Shown: positions 1-8,697 of the stretch, in pieces
How positions within the stretch are numbered: position 1 is the first letter of the stretch
Layout: every line of letters begins with the position of its first letter
NCBI GenBank assembly: GCA_045652425.1
Contig: JAZRUG010000011.1
Coordinates: 62,001-126,000 of the forward strand
DNA from: RGIG1995 sp045652425
GTDB lineage: Bacteria > Bacillota > Clostridia > Oscillospirales > CAG-272
Length of the DNA stretch: 64,000 nucleotides
Reading direction: 5' to 3'
Position numbers and translations under genes: made by a program
Notes under the pieces: model-generated
Database searches by the model: none
What the model was told of the DNA's origin: nothing
The model's input: the letters and a program-made list of their open reading frames with translations, nothing else

Positions 1-96
1 AATATCTTCTGAGGGTGTCCATTTAATTTCGGACATTTCGTGCATATAAGCAACGGCTTCTTTTCTTAATGCTTTGATGTCTTTCTTATCTGTCAT
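1..96 (-). CDS. Truncated 13th member of the Cys/His hydrolase-like array (5' end only)
   Basis: The last 96 bases of the minus-strand array encode an ATG-initiated peptide that runs off the window. Its residues 17-29 (YMHEMSEIKWTPS) match the conserved helix-plus-tryptophan motif of the twelve complete paralogues downstream in coordinate. There is no signal peptide: it starts MTDKKDIK, so it belongs to the leaderless class. It lies 24 bp after the stop codon of the preceding lipoprotein gene, with AGGT upstream of the ATG, and is almost certainly co-transcribed with it. It shows that the array continues beyond the window edge. Family membership is clear from the motif; the rest of the protein is unseen. 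Confidence 0.85.
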   Translation of the reverse strand, partial: MTDKKDIKALRKEAVAYMHEMSEIKWTPSEDI

Positions 97-120
97 TTTT
101 TTGTACCTCTTTTTGTATAA

Positions 121-1350
121 TTATTTTACGCTGAATTCTACCATAGCAACTTTAGCAGAACCGTAAGTAGTGTTTGCGGTTACTACGTATGTATAATCAC
201 CTACAGCAAGTGTTGACATAGCTTCTGGAGCCTTTTGGTTGTTAAACTGGAATGCGAGGGGATCGGTGTTGGTGTTTTTAATAACTTCTGAAACAACTGC
301 ATTACCGCTCTTGTCAAGTACTTCTACCGTGACGCTGTTGATTTTAAGGAAAGAAGAACGTACTATACCTTTAAGTCTGCCGGAAGTCATATTATCTGCA
401 GTGTTAAGGGATTTTGTAGTAAACGTAGTATCTTTTTTCTCGATTCCTTGAAGAGTTTTAATTGTAAGAGGAACGTATTTTGCTTCATAAAGGTCATTGA
501 AAGAGTAGAAGTGTTCGACATACCAGTTGGTTTTTACTCCGTCTTTTCTTGATGCATCAAATGAACTTGTTTGCTCGATACAAACAACACCGCTTCTTGA
601 TGTGTTGATTTTACCTGCAGCCGATTTTTCGATTTTAACTTCGAGGATCATTCTCGCATGACCGGTGGGGCCCCAACATGTGAGGATACAGTCACCGGGC
701 TGGAGCTGAGCGTATGCCTCAGACATAGTTAAAACGTTATTGATTTCTATAATTTCATCGGTAGTGGTAAAGGAGCTCTTTACCTCATAATTACCTACGG
801 GGATAGTGCCTTTTTTTATTGACGGAACCATATTAGGCGTAGAAGCAAAGGTAAGACCGGTTTCAACCTGATCATAAGCTGCTCTGATAGCTGAAGAGCA
901 GTGGTTTCCCCAGGCGCTCTTTCTTTCAACAGGACCGATGTATTCGCCCTTTTCGTTGAGCTGTTTTACAAAATCGTCATAGTCTGACATACAACGGTTT
1001 CCGGTAACATACATAATACCGGTGTATTTAACACCCTTGTTATAAATGAGGTGATCTGTAATATGGTTTTCTCCATAAGTGAAATCAATATCTTTTTGTG
1101 GAGTCCATTCAACACTTGCCATTTTGTACATATAATCAATTACAAGCTTTCTGGGATCAATATTGGAAGCAGGAATAGTTTCCGGCTCAAACTCTTTATT
1201 GCTTGAAGAAGGGGTATCGTTTGCAGAATTTTTGGATTCTTCTGAATCTTTGTTGGGGGTATCAGCGTTTGGTGTTTTGTTTCCTCCGCAAGCGGTAAGC
1301 GCTGTCAGCGCCATACATACAAGCAAAAGAAGTGCAATAAATTTTTTCAT
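121..1350 (-). CDS. Lipoprotein with NlpC/P60-CHAP-like domain and C-terminal Ig-like domain (array member)
   Basis: A 409-residue lipoprotein. The signal peptide ends in the lipobox LTAC (Cys21) and is followed by a Ser/Asn/Thr-rich linker to about residue 60. Candidate active-site residues are Cys152 (GNHCSS), His232 (GHARM) and Glu260 (CIEQT). GDCIL before the His resembles the PGD strand of NlpC/P60 and CHAP proteins. Residues 325-409 form a beta-rich domain (SVTVEVLDKSGNAV, GDYTYVVTA) of a kind I associate with secreted clostridial hydrolases. It shares DGVKTNW-x-VEH with its neighbour at 1597 but lacks the I-A-R-G motif of the ten inner copies. It has its own strong promoter. Cell-wall hydrolase activity is inference; family membership is clear. 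Confidence 0.9.
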   Translation of the reverse strand: MKKFIALLLLVCMALTALTACGGNKTPNADTPNKDSEESKNSANDTPSSSNKEFEPETIPASNIDPRKLVIDYMYKMASVEWTPQKDIDFTYGENHITDHLIYNKGVKYTGIMYVTGNRCMSDYDDFVKQLNEKGEYIGPVERKSAWGNHCSSAIRAAYDQVETGLTFASTPNMVPSIKKGTIPVGNYEVKSSFTTTDEIIEINNVLTMSEAYAQLQPGDCILTCWGPTGHARMILEVKIEKSAAGKINTSRSGVVCIEQTSSFDASRKDGVKTNWYVEHFYSFNDLYEAKYVPLTIKTLQGIEKKDTTFTTKSLNTADNMTSGRLKGIVRSSFLKINSVTVEVLDKSGNAVVSEVIKNTNTDPLAFQFNNQKAPEAMSTLAVGDYTYVVTANTTYGSAKVAMVEFSVK

Positions 1351-1412
1351 AAAATTAGGGTTCCTTTCGTTTCCTGAATAAGAGGATAATAAATATTTGT
1401 TGATTGTAAAAT

Positions 1413-1441
1413 ATTATACCATACTTATTATATTTTTTCAA
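1413..1441 (-). promoter_or_regulatory. SigA-type promoter for the 121-1350 lipoprotein gene
   Basis: On the minus strand TTGAAA, a 17-bp spacer and TATAAT are seen, with an extended -10 TGG directly before TATAAT. It lies between the terminator at 1548-1582 and the start codon at 1350, so the last two array genes form a separate transcription unit. Confidence 0.85.
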
Positions 1442-1547
1442 TGGATTATATAAAAAAGAATGTAATAATTTTATAAAAAGAACATTTCCGGCTTTTTAAA
1501 TCAGAGAGTATAAATGGTGACAGAGTTTTTAGGTTGAGGAGAATTAA

Positions 1548-1582
1548 AAAAAGCAAGACACTGAAACAGTGTCTTGCTTTTT
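1548..1582 (-). terminator. Rho-independent terminator ending the central part of the array
   Basis: A perfect 16-bp stem (AAAAAGCAAGACACTG and its complement) encloses a 3-base loop. On the minus strand a T-run follows. It sits just after the stop of the 1597-2841 gene. Confidence 0.9.
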
Positions 1583-1596
1583 AAGTTGTTGTATTT

Positions 1597-2841
1597 TTAA
1601 TTTTTAGTAAAATCAACAGAGTAAACAGTACCGGTTCCGCATACGGTTTCAACAACTACGGAGTAAGTATATTCACCTGCAGAGAGTGTTGAAACGTCAA
1701 AATTATATTTGAACTTTTTAAGCGACATTTTAGGTGAAATGTCAGAAATATGGGGTTTGATACGTTCGGTGTATTTTACGTTTCCTTCAGAGTCTTTAAT
1801 GTTAATTTCTGCTGAAATAATCGGATAGTTTGAAGTTATATCTCCAAGAAGTGATTTAGCTGTAGCAATTGTTTTCTTCGTGTTTGCACCTGTTACTTCA
1901 ATTTTGGGTTCAACTCTTTCTTCAGAGAGGGCTTTACAAGTTACCGGAATATAGAATTTTTCACGAAGTTGCGTAAATGTATAAGTATGTTCAACGAACC
2001 AGTTGGTTTTCACACCGTCTGTTCTTTGACTATCCATAGCGTTTGTTTGTTCGATAGTCTTTATATAACTCTTTGAAGCATGGATTTTTCCCATAGCGTT
2101 TCTTGTAACATTAACCTCGAGAACCATACGTGTATGTCCTGCATCTGTACGCCAAATAACAGTATCACCTTTTTGGAGAAGGGCTAAAGCTTCATAATGG
2201 TCCTGTTCGGGAGTATTGTTGGTTATTACTTCTGTATTTTTATCGTTGGCACCCACAACCATACCGCCTAATGCGTAGATACCTGTTTTTTCACCGAGAG
2301 GGAAGCAGTGACCAGTGTCGTAAGCTGTAATTTCGGTATCAAAACGTCTGTAAGCAAGAAGAATGGAAGAAGAGCAGTCGTTTCCGAGTGCTTCGTTCTT
2401 TGATCTGTCTGCAGGACAGTCGTATATGTACAATCCCTTAGCTTCATCCCAAGTTAATGCAGGATTTGAGATAAAGTCCTCGTAGTCTGTATCTGTTGAA
2501 AGGTTGATGTAGGGAAGACCGTAGTACACTTCACCTTTTTTATAGGTAAGTGTTTTTCCAACGGTGTTTCCTTTTGAGTCAAGAGTAAGGTCCATATCAC
2601 GCGTGGGAGTCCATTTAACGTTTGCCATTTTGTACATATAATCGACTACCCAATCCCTCATTGACTGTTCAGGAATTTTGAAGGGAGATTCAGGAGTTTT
2701 GTTTTCTTCGTTTTTTGTAGTTTCATTGGTGCTTGTTTCATTTGTTGTATTATCCGGTTTAGATGTATCATTAGACTGACATGATACGAGTACAACAATA
2801 GCTAAAATTGAGAGTAATAGTGTTGTTAGAAATCTTTTCAT
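1597..2841 (-). CDS. Lipoprotein with NlpC/P60-CHAP-like domain (array member)
   Basis: A 414-residue lipoprotein: lipobox LVSC (Cys21), then an Asn/Thr/Glu-rich linker to about residue 55. The helix DYMYKMANVKWTP is at 67-79. The proposed centre is Cys156 in GNDCSSS, His236 in GHTRM and Glu264 in IEQTN. Asp before the Cys makes this the copy closest to the canonical NlpC/P60 D-C-S-G signature, whereas most copies have His there. The insert between Cys and His is longer than in most siblings. The C-terminal beta domain lacks the I-A-R-G motif. It has a GAAAGGA ribosome binding site. It is the last gene of its transcript, with a strong terminator just downstream. Biochemical role inferred only. 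Confidence 0.9.
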   Translation of the reverse strand: MKRFLTTLLLSILAIVVLVSCQSNDTSKPDNTTNETSTNETTKNEENKTPESPFKIPEQSMRDWVVDYMYKMANVKWTPTRDMDLTLDSKGNTVGKTLTYKKGEVYYGLPYINLSTDTDYEDFISNPALTWDEAKGLYIYDCPADRSKNEALGNDCSSSILLAYRRFDTEITAYDTGHCFPLGEKTGIYALGGMVVGANDKNTEVITNNTPEQDHYEALALLQKGDTVIWRTDAGHTRMVLEVNVTRNAMGKIHASKSYIKTIEQTNAMDSQRTDGVKTNWFVEHTYTFTQLREKFYIPVTCKALSEERVEPKIEVTGANTKKTIATAKSLLGDITSNYPIISAEINIKDSEGNVKYTERIKPHISDISPKMSLKKFKYNFDVSTLSAGEYTYSVVVETVCGTGTVYSVDFTKN

Positions 2842-2887
2842 GGGGGAATCCTTTCGTAAAAAAATTATAGTTTATAAAAGTAAAATT

Positions 2888-3979
2888 TTATACAGTAAAT
2901 TCAAAATGCTCGAAATCAACGCCGCCCCTTGCAATTGCTACGCGGTAATTGAATGTGTAAGTGCCTTTTTCAAGTGTATCAAGTTGGAGATCCTTATTCA
3001 TATCATCAATAACAAGGTTGTATTTGTTTGTGAAATTATACTGAAGAGCTTTTCTTACAACTTTGCCGTCTTTATCTTTAACTGTTGCATAAGCATAATC
3101 AAGGGGGAAGGTTGACGTAATAGTACCCGTGAAACCGTTTTTGATTGTTTCGGGAGTGTTTACACCGTCGTAGATAATATAAGCATCTTTAGCCTTTTCG
3201 CCGTTTGAATAGATTTCAAGAGTGATTGCCATAAAGTGCTTTTCATAAAGCATATTAAAGGTGTAGTGGCGGTTAACGTACCAGGTTGTAGGAATATCAA
3301 CTGTCTTATCAAAGCAGTTCGTCTGTTCAATAACGATTACTTCTGATTTTTCACCGTCAATCATACCGTATTCATCATAAACGACAATAGGCTCTTGGCT
3401 TACCATTCTTACGTGTCCGGAACCGGTCTTTTTACAGAAGTAAATTACGTCACCGGGCTTTGTCATAGCGTAAGATTCAAATATTTTTGTCTTGGGGTTG
3501 TAGTCCCAAATATCGTATGAATCATATCTGTCCCCGTATTGTTCATAAGGAATTTTAATATCGTTGGGGAATTTGAAAATACCTGCGTACCACTCCTGGG
3601 GTTTTGTGCCGCCTACTCCGCCGTTTGAAATAAGCTGTTGGAAAGCACGAGCCATAGAAGAAGAGCAATGGTTTCCTATAATATCATCGAAATAATGTGA
3701 TTCAAATGAGAATACACCGTCTTTAACAAACTGTTCAAAGGCGTCAAGACCGCATTTTGTATCAGAGTAGGGCATACCGTAATATGTAACACCCTGCTTG
3801 TACTGCAAACTTGCATTAAAGTCATAGGCCTTTTTCATACAAACGTTCATATCAACGTCGGGAGTCCACTGTATCTGTGACATTTTCATCATATAATCAA
3901 GTACTATTTGTCTGTAATCACCTTCGGGGGCTTTTATGGTTGCTACTTTGCAGTTGTTTTGCATCGTAATGTCTGCCAT
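2888..3979 (-). CDS. Leaderless NlpC/P60-CHAP-like protein (array member)
   Basis: 363 residues with no signal peptide or membrane segment; the start MADITMQNN is placed by its AAAAAGGAGAT ribosome binding site. KVATIKAPEG (11-20) corresponds to the segment that follows the linker in the lipoprotein siblings. The helix-W motif is at 28-40, with Cys105 (GNHCSSS), His189 (SGHVRM) and Glu218 (VIEQTN). The C-terminal domain ends in a conserved AIARGG segment. Closest in motif details to the 4014-5117 copy: both start MAD and keep NCKVA. If correctly predicted it stays in the cytoplasm, which is puzzling for a cell-wall-hydrolase-like fold. The 46-bp gap to the next gene has no terminator. Confidence 0.9.
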   Translation of the reverse strand: MADITMQNNCKVATIKAPEGDYRQIVLDYMMKMSQIQWTPDVDMNVCMKKAYDFNASLQYKQGVTYYGMPYSDTKCGLDAFEQFVKDGVFSFESHYFDDIIGNHCSSSMARAFQQLISNGGVGGTKPQEWYAGIFKFPNDIKIPYEQYGDRYDSYDIWDYNPKTKIFESYAMTKPGDVIYFCKKTGSGHVRMVSQEPIVVYDEYGMIDGEKSEVIVIEQTNCFDKTVDIPTTWYVNRHYTFNMLYEKHFMAITLEIYSNGEKAKDAYIIYDGVNTPETIKNGFTGTITSTFPLDYAYATVKDKDGKVVRKALQYNFTNKYNLVIDDMNKDLQLDTLEKGTYTFNYRVAIARGGVDFEHFEFTV

Positions 3980-4013
3980 GATTTTTTATCTCCTTTTTGT
4001 TGGGGTTATATGG

Positions 4014-5117
4014 TTATTTAATTTCAAAGTCAAAGTTTTCAAAATCAGCGCCGCCTCTTGCAATACCTGCGCGTAAGTTAAATTTATAAGTGCCTTTTCC
4101 AAGGGTAGATAGGTTAAGCTCTTCGTTCATTTCGGAAATATCTTCAAAATAGCTTTTTGCAAGGTTGTATTTTATTGCAGTCCTTACCAATTTTCCGGTT
4201 GTGTCTTGTACGGTAATTCGAATATATGTAAGAGGGAATGTTGTTGTGACAGTTCCCGAAACACCGTTTTTAATAGTTTCTGCATTGTTTACGCCGGAAT
4301 ATATAACGTATGCATCCTTGAGTTTTTCACCTGATGTGAAAGCGGTGAACGTAACGGGTTTAAAATGTTTTTCATAAAGTGTGGCAAATGAATACTTGTG
4401 GTCAATCCACCAGGTTGTGTTTTTGCCTTTAGCGGCATCTGTTGTGTCCCAAGCGTTTGTTTGTTCAACTGTATAGATGTAACTATTATCGGGGTTAATT
4501 TGTCCATTTTCAAAACGTACTACTTCTGCAGGCAGACTAACCATACGAGCGTGTCCTGATTTGCGTTTGTTGCTGTAATAAAGAATATCGCCTGTATCCA
4601 TAGTAGCATACGCTTCCATAACGTCTATTTTTGAATTAAGGTTCCAAACGTCAAAGGCATCGTAAGCCGCGCCGTAAACGGTAGGCTGTTTGAGATTACC
4701 GCAGAGTTTAAGCATCATACCTCTTTGAGGATTGGGTTTTACCGTTCCGGTGTAGGGAAAATCAAAACACTGCTGATATGCCATATCCATAGAAGCTGAA
4801 CAATGGTTGCCGAAGCATTCATCATAAAATTCGGAGTTAGGCGTGAATTCGCCCTTTTCAAGCAACTGTTCAAACATATCAAGATTGCCTTTTGTATCAC
4901 AGTATGTCATGCCGTGATAGGTTTTACCTTTTTCGTATGTAAGATCAATTTTAAAACGGGGTTCGCCCTTCCATTTGATACTGAATGTTTCTGTGGGGGT
5001 CCATTCAATATTTGCCATTTTCATCATGTAATCTTTGATTATTTTGCGGTAATTGTCGCCTTCGGGAGCAGGAAATTTTGCAACCTTACAATTATCCATA
5101 AAAATCATATCAGCCAT
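4014..5117 (-). CDS. Leaderless NlpC/P60-CHAP-like protein (array member)
   Basis: 367 residues, no export signal, start MADMIFMDNCKVA with an AAAAGGAGAA ribosome binding site. The helix YMMKMANIEWTP is at 30-41. Proposed centre: Cys106 in GNHCSAS (the third Ser replaced by Ala), His189 in SGHARM, and Glu218 in VEQTN. TGDILYY precedes the His. The C-terminal domain spans about 270-367 and carries LRAGIARGG. It has extra Cys residues at positions 10, 73, 101, 117 and 139, as expected of a reducing compartment rather than an exported protein. Operon with both neighbours (34-bp and 36-bp gaps). Confidence 0.9.
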   Translation of the reverse strand: MADMIFMDNCKVAKFPAPEGDNYRKIIKDYMMKMANIEWTPTETFSIKWKGEPRFKIDLTYEKGKTYHGMTYCDTKGNLDMFEQLLEKGEFTPNSEFYDECFGNHCSASMDMAYQQCFDFPYTGTVKPNPQRGMMLKLCGNLKQPTVYGAAYDAFDVWNLNSKIDVMEAYATMDTGDILYYSNKRKSGHARMVSLPAEVVRFENGQINPDNSYIYTVEQTNAWDTTDAAKGKNTTWWIDHKYSFATLYEKHFKPVTFTAFTSGEKLKDAYVIYSGVNNAETIKNGVSGTVTTTFPLTYIRITVQDTTGKLVRTAIKYNLAKSYFEDISEMNEELNLSTLGKGTYKFNLRAGIARGGADFENFDFEIK

Positions 5118-5153
5118 GGGGATATTCTCCTTTTGTTAAAAAATCATATTGTT

Positions 5154-6230
5154 TTAAATAGTAAATGTAAATTTTTCGAAATCGTATCCGCCTCTTGCGA
5201 TACTTGCGCGGAGCTTGAATTCATAAGTTCCTTTTTTTAGGTCAGACAAATTAAGTTCCAAACATTCTTTTTCGAGGTCAAATTCAAAAATTTCACGCAC
5301 GTTTCGAATGTGCACCTTTTTTACAGTCTTTTTATCTTTGTCTTTGATGGTGAGAAGAAGGTAGTTCAATGGGTAGTTTGACTTGATTGTACCCTTAATA
5401 CCATCTTTTAATGTATCTGCGTTATTTTTTCCGTCATAGAAAAGATAAGCGTCGGTAATGGGAGTGTTATCGTGGAATGCATCGACGGTTATAGGCATAA
5501 ACCCTGTTTTGAAAAGTGTGGTGAATTTACGCTTTTTGTCTATCCACCAAGATGATGTTTCATCCTCGTTGTACCAAAGATTTGTATGTTCAACAACGTA
5601 TACATAGCTTTTTTCAGGATCGATCTTTCCGGTTTCGTCTCTTACGATTTCAACCTTGCTTACCATTCTTACGTGTCCGGCACCCGGAATACACTTGAAC
5701 AAAATATCGCTCTTTTCGAGATCGGCAAAGGCTTCGTAAACTGCATCTTCGCCGTTTAGTTCAAAAACTGTTGCTGAATACCATTTACCCTCACCGGGAT
5801 TTTTCAGATTGCCGGTAAGGGAAAACAAGCCTTTTCTTTCTTCCGAGGGTCTGAATGTTCCGTAGCCTACAGGGATAATCTGCTGATATGCAAAAAACAT
5901 AGAAGATGAACAGTGATTTCCTACAATATCTGTGTAATAGTAAGAATCGCAAGAGAATACATTGTTTTGAACGTGTTCTAAAAATTCATCTAAGTTTGCT
6001 CTTGTGTTTCCGTAGGGAATGCCGAAATATTTTTTTCCTGCTTTATGTTGCAGCTCAAGAGTATATTCTCTGGGAACTTCGGGAGAATGTGTCAGAAGGA
6101 AGTCTTCTTTCGGAGTCCATTCTACCGTTGCCATTTTCATATAGTAGTCGAATACAATATCTCGCTTATTGCCTTCAGGTGCTTTGTATTCAACGACTTT
6201 TAAATCGTCATGAACGATCATTTCGCACAT
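5154..6230 (-). CDS. Leaderless NlpC/P60-CHAP-like protein (array member)
   Basis: 358 residues from the chosen start MCEMIVHDD. Upstream in-frame ATGs exist at 6251 and 6236, but the AAGGGGA ribosome binding site lies about 9 bases before the 6230 ATG, and MCEM aligns with the MADM/MSDF starts of its siblings. Cys107 (GNHCSSS), His186 (AGHVRM), Glu214 (VVEHTN). In the PGD-like position it reads KSDILFK, so the usual Gly is Ser. Very similar to the 6267 and 7399 copies (CDSYYY, RPS, DILFKCIPG), although the 7399 copy is a lipoprotein. Ends with LRASIARGG. Confidence 0.88.
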   Translation of the reverse strand: MCEMIVHDDLKVVEYKAPEGNKRDIVFDYYMKMATVEWTPKEDFLLTHSPEVPREYTLELQHKAGKKYFGIPYGNTRANLDEFLEHVQNNVFSCDSYYYTDIVGNHCSSSMFFAYQQIIPVGYGTFRPSEERKGLFSLTGNLKNPGEGKWYSATVFELNGEDAVYEAFADLEKSDILFKCIPGAGHVRMVSKVEIVRDETGKIDPEKSYVYVVEHTNLWYNEDETSSWWIDKKRKFTTLFKTGFMPITVDAFHDNTPITDAYLFYDGKNNADTLKDGIKGTIKSNYPLNYLLLTIKDKDKKTVKKVHIRNVREIFEFDLEKECLELNLSDLKKGTYEFKLRASIARGGYDFEKFTFTI

Positions 6231-6266
6231 AACCATAGTTCCCCTTATCAATATACTAACTATTAA

Positions 6267-7346
6267 TTATACAGTAAAATTAAAGCTTTCGAATTCACAA
6301 ACGCCTCTTGCAATACTTGCGCGAAGCTTAAATTCGTAGTTGCCTTTTGGAAGATCGGAGATATTAAATTCAGCAGCTTCTTCGTCAAGGTTAACTTCGA
6401 ATCTTTCAGACATATTACGGATATGAACTTTCTTAACCAAATTGCCGTTTTCATCTTTTACTGTTATACGAACATAGTTCATAGGGTAGTTCGATGAAAT
6501 TTTACCGCTTAAACCATTCTTTATTGATTCGGCTGTATTCTTGCCATCATAGAACATATAAGCGTCGGTAATAGGTGTATTGTCATGGAATGTATCAAGC
6601 GTTATAGGCATAAAGAGGGTTTTGAAAAGTCTTGCAAAGGTGTATCTCTTGTCAATATGCCAGGTGGAGTTTTGATCAGGAGTATACCAAGCGCTGCAGT
6701 TTTCAACTGTGATAACACAGCTCTTTTCGGGATCAATCTTTCCGTTTTCATCTCTTACAACGTCAACGCCGCTAACCATTCTTACGTGTCCGGAACCGTG
6801 TTTAGCGAAGAAAAGTATATCACCGTATTCAAGTGTAGTATAAGCCTCATATATAGCTTCTTCGCCGTTTAAGTCAAAGAGGTCTTTTGAAACCCAAGTC
6901 CAAGGACCTGGATTTTTGAGATTTGCGGGAAGACAAGTAAGTCCTTTTCGTGCTTCGGATGGGCGGAGTGTGCCCCAACCCATAGGAATTATCTGCTGAT
7001 ATGCAAGGAACATAGAAGAGGAGCAGTGATTACCTACGATTTCTGTATAGTAATATGAATCACAATGCAAAACTCCATTTTCGTCGAGGTGTTCTACAAA
7101 TTCATCGTAGTTTGCTTTTGTGTTTGCATAAACAACACCATAGTAGGTCTTACCACCCTTATAGTCGAGCTTTACTCCGTAATCTTTTTCGGTTCCGGGA
7201 GCCCAGGTGTTGCAGAAGTCGTGGGGGGCTACCCACGGAATAGTTGCCATTTTCATATAGTAATCGAATACTATCTTTCTTTTACTTCCGACGGGGGCGG
7301 GAAATTTTGCTACTTTTAGGTCATCGCGGTATGTAAAATCACTCAT
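6267..7346 (-). CDS. Leaderless NlpC/P60-CHAP-like protein (array member)
   Basis: 359 residues starting MSDFTYRDDLKVAKF, with a GAGGAGA ribosome binding site and no signal peptide. Helix DYYMKMATIPW at 28-38; Cys108 (GNHCSSS), His187 (SGHVRM), Glu215. The motif after Glu215 is ENCSAW instead of the family's EQTNAW, so the Asn that would match the CHAP E-x-N residue is not strictly required in this family. The C-terminal domain is complete (GKISSNYPMNYVRITVKD) but ends IARGV rather than IARGG. It lies 36 bp before the 5154-6230 copy, its nearest relative, and the pair probably arose by recent duplication. Confidence 0.9.
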   Translation of the reverse strand: MSDFTYRDDLKVAKFPAPVGSKRKIVFDYYMKMATIPWVAPHDFCNTWAPGTEKDYGVKLDYKGGKTYYGVVYANTKANYDEFVEHLDENGVLHCDSYYYTEIVGNHCSSSMFLAYQQIIPMGWGTLRPSEARKGLTCLPANLKNPGPWTWVSKDLFDLNGEEAIYEAYTTLEYGDILFFAKHGSGHVRMVSGVDVVRDENGKIDPEKSCVITVENCSAWYTPDQNSTWHIDKRYTFARLFKTLFMPITLDTFHDNTPITDAYMFYDGKNTAESIKNGLSGKISSNYPMNYVRITVKDENGNLVKKVHIRNMSERFEVNLDEEAAEFNISDLPKGNYEFKLRASIARGVCEFESFNFTV

Positions 7347-7398
7347 TTTCTTTTCTCCTCTTGTAAATCATAAATGTTATAAAATGGTGGAATTAAAC

Positions 7399-8673
7399 TT
7401 ATTTAACAGTGAATTCAAAACTTTCAATATCACAAGCGCCTCTTGCGATACCTGCTTTAAGTGTGTACTTATATGTACCTGAAGGGAGTTCATTAAGTTT
7501 AAGACCGAATGATTCTCTGAATACGTCAATTTCAAATACTTCTGAAAGGTTGTTCTTTATAAGTTTTTTAACAACGTTACCACTTTGATCTTCAATTATA
7601 ATAGACATATAGTTTAACGGGAAGTTTGAAGATACTTTTCCTGCAATTTTAGAGGTGATTTGTTCGGGTGTATTCTTTCCTGTAAACCAAATGTATGCAT
7701 CCCAAACTTTGTCATCATCATTGAAATATGTATCAAGAGTTATGGGCATAAATTCAGTAGACCAAAGTTTATCAAAAGTATATTTCTTGTCAACGAACCA
7801 AGTTGTGTTTTGTTTGTTGTCGTACCATGCGTTTGTATTTTCGATAACGTATACGTAACTTCTTGAGGGGTTGAGTTTTCCGGACATAGTCTTGGAAACT
7901 TCTACTTTTGAAACAAAACGTGTATGACCTGAACCGGGGATACATTTAAAGAGAATATCGCCCTTGTCAAGTGTAGTGTAAGCTTCGTAAACTGCTTCTT
8001 GTCCGTTAAGAGCAAAACAGTCCTTTGAATACCAAGTTCCGTCACCGGGATTCTGGAGGTTACCTGCAAGTTTAAATATACCTTGTCTTGCTGTGGAGGG
8101 ACGAAGTGTACCATAACCTACCGGAATGATTTGCTGATAAGCAAGGAACATACATGAAGAGCAGTGGTTACCTATAATATCCTGATAGTAATATGAGTCA
8201 CAGCTGAATACGCCCTCTTTAATGTGGTCTGCAAATAAATCGAAACCTGATTTAGTTTCGGCGTAAGCTACACCGTAATACTTCTTGCCTGCTTTATATT
8301 CAAGGTTTACGCTATAATCGCGCTCTACGTCGGGGCGATGTGTTGTTACGAAGTCAACAGCAGGAGTCCATTCGATTTTTGCCATTTTCATCATATAATC
8401 GTATGTAGCCTGTCTTTTGTCAACGGTGGGAGCGGGGAAAAGCTGTTCGAATGTTGCGCCTTCGGGTTTTGTTCTGTTTTCGAAAACGGAGGTGAGGGTA
8501 TCAGCGGAAGGCTGTTCTTGTGTTTCTGTTTTTGTTTCTTCGTTGGTGGTAGCTGTTGTTTCGTTCTGGGGGTTTTTGGGGTTATCGCCGGATTTTTCTG
8601 AAGAACAAGCAATTAGTGAAAGCGCAAAGATAAATGTCAATGCGATGGTGAGCAAAAATTTTAATTGTTTCAT
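7399..8673 (-). CDS. Lipoprotein with NlpC/P60-CHAP-like domain (array member)
   Basis: 424 residues: signal peptide with lipobox LIAC (Cys23), then a Thr/Glu-rich linker to about residue 75. Helix YMMKMAKIEWTP at 93-104; Cys171 in GNHCSSC, His250 in SGHTRF (Phe replaces the family's Met), Glu278 in VIENTNAW. The mature domain is strikingly close to the leaderless copies at 6267 and 5154 (CDSYYY, GTLRPS, DILFKCIPG), so export signal and mature domain have been reshuffled within the array. C-terminal domain ends in GIARGA. AGGAGA ribosome binding site; 24 bp separates it from the upstream lipoprotein gene. Confidence 0.92.
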   Translation of the reverse strand: MKQLKFLLTIALTFIFALSLIACSSEKSGDNPKNPQNETTATTNEETKTETQEQPSADTLTSVFENRTKPEGATFEQLFPAPTVDKRQATYDYMMKMAKIEWTPAVDFVTTHRPDVERDYSVNLEYKAGKKYYGVAYAETKSGFDLFADHIKEGVFSCDSYYYQDIIGNHCSSCMFLAYQQIIPVGYGTLRPSTARQGIFKLAGNLQNPGDGTWYSKDCFALNGQEAVYEAYTTLDKGDILFKCIPGSGHTRFVSKVEVSKTMSGKLNPSRSYVYVIENTNAWYDNKQNTTWFVDKKYTFDKLWSTEFMPITLDTYFNDDDKVWDAYIWFTGKNTPEQITSKIAGKVSSNFPLNYMSIIIEDQSGNVVKKLIKNNLSEVFEIDVFRESFGLKLNELPSGTYKYTLKAGIARGACDIESFEFTVK

Positions 8674-8697
8674 AGTTAATCTCCTATGTGTATTTAG

